Below, in pieces: positions 17,703 to 25,767 of a DNA stretch of 64,000 nt (positions are counted from its first letter, which is position 1; each line of letters begins with the position of its first letter). The notes below the pieces were generated by a model. The model was not told the origin of the DNA, did not search any database, and was given only the letters and a program-made list of their open reading frames with translations. Location: assembly GCA_052315415.1 (NCBI GenBank), contig JBLSDH010000005.1:9868-73867 (forward strand), in the 5' to 3' direction. The position numbers and the translations under genes were made by a program. The stretch comes from Cuniculiplasma sp052315415 (GTDB lineage Archaea > Thermoplasmatota > Thermoplasmata > Thermoplasmatales > Thermoplasmataceae).

Positions 17703-19343
17703 TTACATTTTGTTTACTTTTTCTAGACCCAGTGTTTTTATGGCATCATTCATTATTATGCTATAAATTCTTGTTAATGCAAGTCTTCTCCCCTCAATTC
17801 CATTTTTCTCTCCCAATACCCTGCAATTTTCATAAAATACAGTAAATTTAGTTGCAAGTTCATAACAAAAATTTGCGAGAATGTCTGGTCTAAACATTTT
17901 GAAACTTTCCATTAGAATAAAAGGGTACCTGTACAGATTGACAAGGAGATCCTTTTCCTCCCTCCTGAAATCATCAAAGGTATGATTATTAATTGAAGAT
18001 TCTTTGGAAAGGATGGAATTTGCCCTTGTTAAGGAATACAGTATGAATGGCGCTGAATTACCTTTAAAATCCAATGCCTTATCCCAGTCAAATGTTATGG
18101 TCTTACTTGCATTTATTCTTACCATGTCGTACCTTAACGATGATCTTGCAATATTTTCCACAATTGAATTGTCAGGATTTTCATCACCTCGTTCCACCAT
18201 TATATTTTTCAATCTCTCTATCATTTTATTGTAAACATCCTTCAATGCGATGGCATTACCCTTTCTGGTAGACATTTTCCCTTCAGGAAGATTTACATAT
18301 CCATAGAACACAAAATCTAGCTCATTAGGATATTTCATTAAATCACTTAGTATATATCTCATTATTTTTCCATGTTCCTTGTGATCCTCCCCAAGTACAA
18401 CCACGCACCTGTCATAATTTGAGAATTTGTACATGTGGTATGCAACATCCCTTGTCACATAAAGGCTTGTACCATTTGATCTTCTCAGGTATATTTTTCT
18501 CACTCCAGGCACATCTATATACATGGCATTTCCATCCTCTTTCAGTTCGTCTTTTAGCATCTCAAGAACTCTTTCTGTCTCTCCTGATGTTATGAATTCG
18601 GATTCCCAGTTATACTCATCAATTTTTATACCTATTTTACTAAGATCTATGTTTATGTCATCAAGCATTATTTGACATAATTCTCTTATTTTTCCAATAA
18701 TCTCAACATCTCCGTTTTCATATCTCTCCATGATCTGTTCTGCTTCTTTCTCACTACCTGTTTTCTCGAAGTAATCATATATTTTCCTGTATCCATCAAG
18801 AAGTATTTCTGGGGTTGGTTTTTCACCCTTGTGAAATTTCTCATAACCCAGATATAGTGAAACAACCTGTTTGCCTGAATCGTTGACATAATACTGTGAG
18901 GTGACTCTGTACCCAATTCTGTCAATAATCCGTACAATGGTATCTCCAATAATTGAATTTCTCACCCTCCCCATGTGAATGGGGCCCGTTGGGTTTATGC
19001 TGGTATGCTCAACAGAATATCTTTCAGGGTCCTGGAAAACTTCAGGATAAAGTCCTTTTTCAATTGCCCCCTCATACAGATAATTGAAAAGAACACTCCC
19101 GTCCAGCTCAATATTTAAATAATTTTTTTCTAAATTTGCCTCTTCGATCCAGTTAAAATTTTTTAATTTTTCCATGTATATTTTGATCTCTTCCTGAAAA
19201 TTTTTCCTGTCAGCCAGTCTGAACGTTTTTATTGCAATATCAGTATGACCAGTATTATCGAATTCAATATCACCAATGGTAAGGTCAAATATTCCATCTG
19301 AAAGTTTGACCAACTTTTCCTTTATATTTTCAAACAGGAGCAT
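17703..19343 (-). CDS. argS: Arginyl-tRNA synthetase
   Basis: Class I aminoacyl-tRNA synthetase charging tRNA-Arg (546 residues). The HIGH box appears as PTGPIHMGRVRNS around 115-127, the ATP site as KMSTRKGN, and the N-terminal Add1-like domain and C-terminal DALR-type anticodon domain are both present. It lies 30 nt after aroA on the same strand and may share the aromatic-pathway transcript. It is tail-to-tail with the surface-protein gene across an 11-nt A/T-rich gap that probably serves as a terminator. Confidence 0.95.
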   Translation of the reverse strand: MLLFENIKEKLVKLSDGIFDLTIGDIEFDNTGHTDIAIKTFRLADRKNFQEEIKIYMEKLKNFNWIEEANLEKNYLNIELDGSVLFNYLYEGAIEKGLYPEVFQDPERYSVEHTSINPTGPIHMGRVRNSIIGDTIVRIIDRIGYRVTSQYYVNDSGKQVVSLYLGYEKFHKGEKPTPEILLDGYRKIYDYFEKTGSEKEAEQIMERYENGDVEIIGKIRELCQIMLDDINIDLSKIGIKIDEYNWESEFITSGETERVLEMLKDELKEDGNAMYIDVPGVRKIYLRRSNGTSLYVTRDVAYHMYKFSNYDRCVVVLGEDHKEHGKIMRYILSDLMKYPNELDFVFYGYVNLPEGKMSTRKGNAIALKDVYNKMIERLKNIMVERGDENPDNSIVENIARSSLRYDMVRINASKTITFDWDKALDFKGNSAPFILYSLTRANSILSKESSINNHTFDDFRREEKDLLVNLYRYPFILMESFKMFRPDILANFCYELATKFTVFYENCRVLGEKNGIEGRRLALTRIYSIIMNDAIKTLGLEKVNKM

Positions 19344-19373
19344 CTCAATCTTATGGTAAATATTCCTGCTCTA

Positions 19374-20645
19374 TTAAATTTTAAAGTATTTCAAGCCAAG
19401 GACAGTCATGTCTTTTAGAAAGTCGGGGTAACTTTTTGATATACTTTCCACGCAATCTACTGTGCCACCTTTTGAAAGTAATGATGCAGCGATAGTTTGC
19501 ATCATAGAAATTCTGTGGTCAGATGCACAGTCAAAAATGGCACTTTCCTTCAGTTCTCCTCTTTCAAATGATAAGATTCCTCTATTAATTGTATGTTTCA
19601 CTCCAATAATTTCTGCATTTTTTTCTATCCAGAATTTCCTGTCACTCTCCTTTCCCTTTAGATATTCTGAATTCTCAACATTTACCAACTTTTTATTGAC
19701 AGTACTTAAAAGAACCATTGGAGGTACAAGGTCCGGATTTAACTTGGCATCAATTCTATACTCTTTAAAAGAATCATTTTGGAGAGGTTGAACAAAAATT
19801 GACCCATTCTGCCTCCTTTCCAAGTTCTCATTTACAAAATCAATTATGGCCCTGTCAGGTTGTTTGCTATTTAGATTCAATTCATTTATCAATATGCCAT
19901 TTTTTGAATTTATAAGTGCCGAAGAAATAATAAATGATGCCGATGAAAAATCTCTCTCAAGTTTAATATTTTTTTTAATTCCATGGATTGGCCTTTCAAT
20001 AATGAATTCCTCATCTAACTTTGAAATTTTACCTCCAAATTCCTCAATTATATTAATGGTAAGATCAACATAACCTGAAACAGGCACATGTTTGTTAATT
20101 TTAACAAAATTTCCTGAATTTCCGAATATTGCTTGCATCATGAGTATCCCGGATAAAAACTGAGAACTTTTTTCATAGTTTATAAAAGACACTTCAGGAA
20201 TTCTGAAATTTGAGCCATCAATTATTATCATGTTATTTTCAATGTTCACAATAGACCCGAATTTCCTCAAAAAGCTAAACATATCATCAAGAGGCCTCTG
20301 AAGTAGTCTTCCAGATGAGAGTATTTTTGCTCGCATCTTTTTCCCGGCAATTAAAGGCAATATTAGCCTTAGAAGCGTACCGGATTCACCAACGTCTATA
20401 ACAGCATCATTTGAATTCAAATTACCTTTTATATTTAGAAATCCACCTTCATGCTGAATCTCACCGCCCATTTTATTAATGGAGTCTAAGGCATGTTTCT
20501 CATCATCTGACATATTCCACTCTTTTATACTCACACATGATTCTGTGAGCCCTGCAATCAAAAGGACTCTTTGAGAATAACTTTTGCTGACTGGAGCTAT
20601 AACTTCTCCATCAAAGTCAGATTTTAAAACCTTTATGGCAACCAT
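19374..20645 (-). CDS. aroA: 3-phosphoshikimate 1-carboxyvinyltransferase (EPSP synthase)
   Basis: Transfers enolpyruvate from PEP to shikimate-3-phosphate in the shikimate pathway. The PEP/S3P motifs are present: the SKSYSQR N-terminal site (family SKS..R), DVGESGTLLRL, and the C-terminal DHRISMM. Length (423) is normal. Its start overlaps the end of the shikimate kinase gene by 13 nt. It is the fourth aro gene of the run aroB-aroE-aroK-aroA. Confidence 0.95.
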   Translation of the reverse strand: MVAIKVLKSDFDGEVIAPVSKSYSQRVLLIAGLTESCVSIKEWNMSDDEKHALDSINKMGGEIQHEGGFLNIKGNLNSNDAVIDVGESGTLLRLILPLIAGKKMRAKILSSGRLLQRPLDDMFSFLRKFGSIVNIENNMIIIDGSNFRIPEVSFINYEKSSQFLSGILMMQAIFGNSGNFVKINKHVPVSGYVDLTINIIEEFGGKISKLDEEFIIERPIHGIKKNIKLERDFSSASFIISSALINSKNGILINELNLNSKQPDRAIIDFVNENLERRQNGSIFVQPLQNDSFKEYRIDAKLNPDLVPPMVLLSTVNKKLVNVENSEYLKGKESDRKFWIEKNAEIIGVKHTINRGILSFERGELKESAIFDCASDHRISMMQTIAASLLSKGGTVDCVESISKSYPDFLKDMTVLGLKYFKI

Positions 20646-21430
20646 TCAAATCCCCTGTTATTTAAAATAGTTTTATAAACAGTGAAGCCCATTTTTAAAA
20701 ACAGTCTGTGATCATTTTCCATTTTTCCAGAATCATCATAAATTAGGAACAAGGACGGCCCTCTTCCATTTATTCCAAGATAATTTGCAGAACTGTTTTT
20801 CACTATGTTTTCTGGTATTTTGAATCCACTAATTTTGGAAAGAAGAAAACCATTTTTAACTGCAATTTCAAGAAAATTTTTTTCATTTATTTCATATGGA
20901 TCTGGAAAGAGGTCCCTAATCGTTGAAAAATCATTATCACCGAATTTTTTACTTGAAATCTCACCGGAAAATGAAATAATAATTGCGTAAAGAGGAGGAA
21001 CATCCAATCGCTTTATTAGTTTCCTCTCTTTGTTATCGCATATTGTAAGTCCACCCAACAATGAAGCAGCCAGATCATCGGTGGCACCTGTGGCCGATAA
21101 GCCAAGTTTAATTGAGATCTCACTACCAATTTTGAGAATGTCATCCATTTTTATCTCAATGTTATTTGTTAAAATATTGAGCATTAAGGCACCCCCAACA
21201 ATTGCACTTGAACTCTTAAGACCCTGCATTTGTGGTATTTCCTGAATAACTCTGAAATGAATCTGATCTCCCCCGGTAAATTCTGAGATCAACTGTGAAA
21301 TATGATCTGTCTCTTTCACAATTTTATTTGTACTTTCGATGCACATCTGCATTTTTGTTGCAACTGCTGAACCTCTGCCTGTAGCAAATGCACTCAGAAC
21401 GGAAATGCCGGAATTGGTATATATTTTCAT
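20633..21430 (-). CDS. aroK: Shikimate kinase, archaeal GHMP type
   Basis: Archaeal shikimate kinase belonging to the GHMP (homoserine/mevalonate) kinase fold and unrelated to bacterial AroK. The ATP-binding GHMP motif appears as MQGLKSSSAIVGG (about 69-81). It phosphorylates shikimate between the AroE and AroA steps. The ATG overlaps the aroE stop (ATGA), and the 3' end overlaps aroA, so the four aro genes are translationally coupled. Confidence 0.93.
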   Translation of the reverse strand: MKIYTNSGISVLSAFATGRGSAVATKMQMCIESTNKIVKETDHISQLISEFTGGDQIHFRVIQEIPQMQGLKSSSAIVGGALMLNILTNNIEIKMDDILKIGSEISIKLGLSATGATDDLAASLLGGLTICDNKERKLIKRLDVPPLYAIIISFSGEISSKKFGDNDFSTIRDLFPDPYEINEKNFLEIAVKNGFLLSKISGFKIPENIVKNSSANYLGINGRGPSLFLIYDDSGKMENDHRLFLKMGFTVYKTILNNRGFEWLP

Positions 21431-22227
21431 TTTAAATCAAAATGTTCAATTGTTTCCTTGATTGCATTCTCAAAAATATTTAATTTGCAATAATCCTGAA
21501 AGAAAACCCTATATGTTTCATATGCCTGTTCAAAAAACATCAGTCTCCCATTATAAATTTTTTTGCCATATTTTTCTCCCATTCTAAGCAATTTTGTTCT
21601 CTCCCTCTGATAAGTCAGATCTATTATATGTGAAGAGTTTATAATTAAATTTTCCTTTATGGGGGGAATATCATCCTCCGTCATTCCAATGGTGGTGCAG
21701 TTAATTATTATGTCGGCATTGAAATTATCTGAATATGAAATGTATGATCTGTCATTTTTTAGATTTTCCCGTACTGCGGGATTTCTTGTCATAATCTTTA
21801 AATTGATATTGGAAAAATTTGTAATAAGGTAATATTTCACTGTATCTGAAAGGTTTCCTCCGCCGAGTATCAGAATATTTTTATTGTTTACTGATAAATT
21901 ATTGCTTTCAAAGGTTTTCTTCACTCCAAAGTAGTCAGTATTGAAACCATGATAGTGATCCCCAATCCTCACAATAGTGTTGACATTCCCAATGGCCCAG
22001 GCCCTCTCTTCCTTGAACCAAAGATATTTCATAACCTCTTTTTTGAAAGGCGATGTTACATTGTAGCCATTGAAACAGTTTATTGAAGGTTTGAAATATT
22101 TACCAATATTATTTTCAGAAACGTTCATTGCGCAATAAATTTCATCCCTTCCTTCCATTTCAAATATTCTGTTAAACAGGTATTCACTCCATGATCTATA
22201 TACAGGGTTTCCCAAAAGTCCGTACAT
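21427..22227 (-). CDS. aroE: Shikimate dehydrogenase
   Basis: NADP-dependent reduction of 3-dehydroshikimate to shikimate. The substrate site NVTSPFKKEV (about 53-62, catalytic lysine) and the dinucleotide loop ILGGGNLSDT are visible; NTDYFG and NCTTIGM match the family. The 266-residue length is typical. It begins 1 nt after the aroB stop. Confidence 0.94.
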   Translation of the reverse strand: MYGLLGNPVYRSWSEYLFNRIFEMEGRDEIYCAMNVSENNIGKYFKPSINCFNGYNVTSPFKKEVMKYLWFKEERAWAIGNVNTIVRIGDHYHGFNTDYFGVKKTFESNNLSVNNKNILILGGGNLSDTVKYYLITNFSNINLKIMTRNPAVRENLKNDRSYISYSDNFNADIIINCTTIGMTEDDIPPIKENLIINSSHIIDLTYQRERTKLLRMGEKYGKKIYNGRLMFFEQAYETYRVFFQDYCKLNIFENAIKETIEHFDLK

Positions 22228-22228
22228 A

Positions 22229-23284
22229 TTAAATCTCCAGACTCACATTGTTGAGGATATTTAAGAATTTTTCAATTCTGATGGGTTCAACCCTTGAAGT
22301 TCCTTTACCAGTAATAATAGGAAAATTTAACTTTCCTTCGTGCAATTTTTTATCATTCATAATATATCTGGCAATTTCAGATGAATTAAATTTTTCTGAA
22401 AAGTTTAGTTGAATTTCAAAACTTTTCAATATGTTTTTTAACCTTTTTTCCACATCAAAGTCAGTAAGTTTCAAGTTAAGAGCAATTCTATTTTCTATTA
22501 TTGTTCCATAAATCACCGCGATTCCATGTTTAATTCTGTTCTCCGTTACTGCCTCAACCGCATGGCCAATTGTATGTCCTATGTTAAGCACCTCCCTAAT
22601 ATGTTCTCTCTCAAAGGGATCCTTCATGCAAATACTCATCTTTGCATCCACATTTTCCATTATTATATTCCCAAGATAGTCCTGATTTTTATATGATTGA
22701 ACATCTTTCTTCATCAGTATATCAATAATTTTATAATTTAAGGAGAATCCATGCTTTATTATTTCTCCAAGTCCATCTTCAAATAGATTTTTCTTACCAA
22801 CAACGAAATCAATTATATCAACAATTTTTTCAGGAAATCTGAATGTTCCGATTAAATTCTTTATATTTTTGAAATTAATGCCATTTTTACCACCAATTGA
22901 ACTATCTACCATTGAAAGTATTGTAGTAGGCATCATAGAAATCCTCAATCCTCTTTTGTATATTGAGGATAAAAATCCTGCCAGATCACCTACGGTTCCG
23001 CCTCCTATTGCCACAATCTGGGCATCACGTTCAACATTCATTTCATTAAGTTTTTCAACAACCTCTATGGCACTTTCCATGGATTTTCCATTTTCTCCAT
23101 CCATAACAGTTATTATTCTATTTTCATCGAATAATTTGTAAATAAACTTGTAGGAGTCCAGAAGTCCCTGGCTTACAATTGCATAACTGTTTGAATCAAA
23201 ATTTATCTTGTCTATTTTTTCAGAATCTATTAACATAAAATCCTCAGTAGTACCTGCAATTTCGAAAGTTTTTCTGTAGAACAT
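22229..23284 (-). CDS. aroB: 3-dehydroquinate synthase (bacterial-type AroB)
   Basis: NAD- and metal-dependent cyclisation of DAHP to 3-dehydroquinate. Clear motifs: GGGTVGDLAGFLSS with the YKRG segment, PTTILSMVDSSIGGKNGIN, and the metal histidines in NIGHTIGHAVEA and KHG. Many euryarchaea use an unrelated DHQ synthase II from a different precursor; the presence of AroB implies the classical DAHP route here. No aroC or aroD is in the window. Confidence 0.95.
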   Translation of the reverse strand: MFYRKTFEIAGTTEDFMLIDSEKIDKINFDSNSYAIVSQGLLDSYKFIYKLFDENRIITVMDGENGKSMESAIEVVEKLNEMNVERDAQIVAIGGGTVGDLAGFLSSIYKRGLRISMMPTTILSMVDSSIGGKNGINFKNIKNLIGTFRFPEKIVDIIDFVVGKKNLFEDGLGEIIKHGFSLNYKIIDILMKKDVQSYKNQDYLGNIIMENVDAKMSICMKDPFEREHIREVLNIGHTIGHAVEAVTENRIKHGIAVIYGTIIENRIALNLKLTDFDVEKRLKNILKSFEIQLNFSEKFNSSEIARYIMNDKKLHEGKLNFPIITGKGTSRVEPIRIEKFLNILNNVSLEI

Positions 23285-23295
23285 TTTTATAAGCC

Positions 23296-23937
23296 TCAGG
23301 CATTAATTTCATTTATGTATTTTAAAAAATCTAAAGGCCTGTAAAATATTTTTTCGGCACAGCTTTCCTGCAGACATCTGATACAAGGATTCCCCCATCC
23401 CGCACCAAAAGCCTTTATTCCAGCCCTTTTTGCAGCCAAAATATCGTACTGTGTATCACCAATGTATACAGTTTCATTAGGTTTAGCTCCTATCATCTTC
23501 ATGCATAGAAGTATTGGTTCAGGATCAGGTTTATGCATTTCAGTATCCTCTGCACAGACAATTGCAGAAAAGAATTCAGTTATGGAGTTTGCTCCCAGCA
23601 TTTTATAAGCTGAAATCTTTTTGCTTGAAGTAACAATGCCAAGCATATATCCATAATTGCTGAATTTTTCTATCACTTCCCTTATCCCTTCATAAAGGCC
23701 CAATTTATGCACATTATTGTTAAAGTGCTCCCTGGCAATTTTATAAGCATTTTTGCCTGCTTCTCCATATTTGTCCTCCATTATCTTGGAGACTGGTAAA
23801 CCTCTCAGTTCCTTAACATTCTCATTTTCTGGAACCTTACCAAAAACCTCTATCAAACCGTATTGAGTACAGAGAGCAGAAAACTCTTCACTGTCTATTA
23901 TTGTCCCATCAAGGTCAAATAAAATATTTTTAATCAT
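23296..23937 (-). CDS. HAD-superfamily phosphatase (phosphoglycolate phosphatase-like)
   Basis: Haloacid dehalogenase hydrolase of 213 residues. Motif I is FDLDGTIIDSEE (nucleophile near residue 8), motif II VTSSKK, and motif IV IGDTQYDILAAKRAG. A helical cap of the PGP/beta-phosphoglucomutase type sits between I and II. The substrate is a small phosphate ester that cannot be named from sequence. It lies between a B12-radical SAM gene (5-nt gap) and aroB (11-nt gap). Confidence 0.88.
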   Translation of the reverse strand: MIKNILFDLDGTIIDSEEFSALCTQYGLIEVFGKVPENENVKELRGLPVSKIMEDKYGEAGKNAYKIAREHFNNNVHKLGLYEGIREVIEKFSNYGYMLGIVTSSKKISAYKMLGANSITEFFSAIVCAEDTEMHKPDPEPILLCMKMIGAKPNETVYIGDTQYDILAAKRAGIKAFGAGWGNPCIRCLQESCAEKIFYRPLDFLKYINEINA

Positions 23938-23942
23938 AAATA

Positions 23943-25649
23943 TTATGCCCTTGAAAGGGCAGACAATGTAGTTATCTCTTTTATGTTTTCTATCCCGTAC
24001 CTTTTCACTTTTTCTATGTCCACACCAGCTTTTCTTGCTCTTCTTTCTATGAATTTCATCATAAGGTATCCGCCACCTGATATTATGGAGCCGGTTCCAA
24101 CCCTGGCGAATACATTTCCGTGGGTGTCTCTGAAACCATCTCTCCTTGCCATCTTTGCAAGATGTCTATAGGATGCATAGTAAACCGCGTACATGTCCTT
24201 TGTCAGAAGATCAGTATTAAGATTTCTTGATTTTATCCTTCCAAGTGGCACATTTACCAATGGTGTCACAGTAAATTCGAAGGGTCTGCCCTCGGAATAA
24301 GAGTTGCTAAGTCTGTTTATCATTTCAATTGTCTGCCAGTTATCCTCGGGAGTTTCCTCTTCCTGACCTACCTGAATGGTAAATGCTGGTCTCCAGTAGT
24401 TTTTAGTTTCAACGTAGACACCTTCCCAAACAATATCCTGCCAGCTTCCATCGGGCCCGATTCTCAATGGAAGTGTTTTATTTGGCATGTGCTTTCTTGC
24501 AAGTTCATCACTGCCTGTTTCCACACCAGTCTGAATTCCAATCCAATTATCCGGACCAGCCTTTAATATTTTTGATAATTTTTCCATCAACTCTGGGTAT
24601 CCTGCCGGGATTGATATTCTCCCATGTGTTGGATTTGAGGTTTTAATTCCCTTAACAGACATAACTGCCTGGAACAGTTCCGTAAGGGCCTCTTCATTGG
24701 GTGCAAAATAGTTTCCGTGTTTGTATCCAAATGCCTCATCAGAGTGTAACCAGGCATTGGTGATACCTGCATCCCTGTTTACTTCAATCTCCTTCACAAT
24801 CTTTTCAATGGGGTAATATCTCAGAGGTCTAAGTGTTACTTCACAGAAATCACAGCCAACACCGCAACCTCTCATAATCTCCACCATCCCTTTCATTGCA
24901 GGATTGACTATATTTGGAATCTCTTCCAGCTTTGGATAGGCTGCCTTTGAAAAACCACGGGAGAGGAACAGGGGGTCGTTTTTTGTAACTCTCTTGAAAT
25001 TTTCATCATAACTGAAATATCCTCTCTGAAACATTTTATTGTCAATGTCGTCATTCATAATTTGTTCAAATAAAAAGGGTGCTATATCATCCGCTTCCCC
25101 CTGAAAAACATAATCAAAGTTGTATTTGTCTATCTCATCTCTAAGAATGGTGAATTCCCAGACACCAGGACCTCCAACTATCAGTTTTGCTTTTTTTCCT
25201 TTCCTAATTGCATTAATCTTTGATATTAGGGCATCCCAGTCCCTTCTAACCCAAGCATCAAGATTTCCACCAAAAAGGGCGTAGTATGACATGGTTGTTG
25301 GGCCTATCCCAAGAGGATCCATTGTTGTTACACCAATTATCTCTGTATCATCCTTTATGAAATTTTCAAGATAATCCTCGTGTGCAACTGCTATTTCCTC
25401 TCTTTTGTATTTTGTGAGTAAAGATGCCTCCAGTTTTCTTATTGAATAAGGGGCAAATAGTGCCTCTCCATTTGGCTTTGCTGGTGGTGCAGGGCCTTTG
25501 AGAAATTTGTATATCCTTTCCGGTATGGCATTACCAGGGGCGCAGGGTAAAAAATCCAGCAAGGGAAAATTTCTGTATTCATAACTTAGTGTGCTGTCAG
25601 AAACAAGTACAATCTTCGTCATCCAATCACTTTCATGATAAATTTTCAT
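23943..25649 (-). CDS. B12-binding-domain radical SAM protein
   Basis: Radical SAM enzyme with an N-terminal cobalamin-binding-like Rossmann region. From the ATG at 25649 the cluster motif CGVGCDFC (CxxxCxxC) lies near residue 262-269, after a GGPGVWE nucleotide-type segment. B12-radical SAM proteins usually methylate or rearrange unreactive carbons; this subfamily's reaction is unknown to me. A TTG at 25679 was rejected because it lies within 1-2 nt of the TATA-like box (25681-25690) and upstream of the expected transcript start; ATG 25622 is another option. It heads a same-strand run through HAD, aroBEKA and argS. A palindrome covers its predicted transcription start. Confidence 0.87.
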   Translation of the reverse strand: MKIYHESDWMTKIVLVSDSTLSYEYRNFPLLDFLPCAPGNAIPERIYKFLKGPAPPAKPNGEALFAPYSIRKLEASLLTKYKREEIAVAHEDYLENFIKDDTEIIGVTTMDPLGIGPTTMSYYALFGGNLDAWVRRDWDALISKINAIRKGKKAKLIVGGPGVWEFTILRDEIDKYNFDYVFQGEADDIAPFLFEQIMNDDIDNKMFQRGYFSYDENFKRVTKNDPLFLSRGFSKAAYPKLEEIPNIVNPAMKGMVEIMRGCGVGCDFCEVTLRPLRYYPIEKIVKEIEVNRDAGITNAWLHSDEAFGYKHGNYFAPNEEALTELFQAVMSVKGIKTSNPTHGRISIPAGYPELMEKLSKILKAGPDNWIGIQTGVETGSDELARKHMPNKTLPLRIGPDGSWQDIVWEGVYVETKNYWRPAFTIQVGQEEETPEDNWQTIEMINRLSNSYSEGRPFEFTVTPLVNVPLGRIKSRNLNTDLLTKDMYAVYYASYRHLAKMARRDGFRDTHGNVFARVGTGSIISGGGYLMMKFIERRARKAGVDIEKVKRYGIENIKEITTLSALSRA

Positions 25650-25662
25650 AAGTATTAAAGGT

Positions 25663-25681
25663 TTTTGTCTAATTGACAAAA
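25663..25681. promoter_or_regulatory. Palindrome at the radical SAM/aro operon promoter
   Basis: TTTTGTC (25663-25669) and GACAAAA (25675-25681) are a perfect 7-bp inverted repeat with a 5-nt spacer TAATT. It begins at the end of a TATA-like TTATTATAAAT (minus strand, about 25681-25690) and covers the predicted transcript start near 25660. That is a typical place for an archaeal repressor to block polymerase. Function is inferred. Confidence 0.45.
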
Positions 25682-25767
25682 TTTATAATAAAACGGTTGT
25701 TCAAAACATACTAAAATAGAGGCTTTTTTTAATATTCAATTTAGTTAGTTTATATATAATAAAAGGA

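Noticed and set aside
25650..25679. TTG start at 25679 for the radical SAM protein
   Set aside because: It lies within 1-2 nt of the TATA-like box and upstream of the predicted transcription start; the ATG at 25649 fits better.
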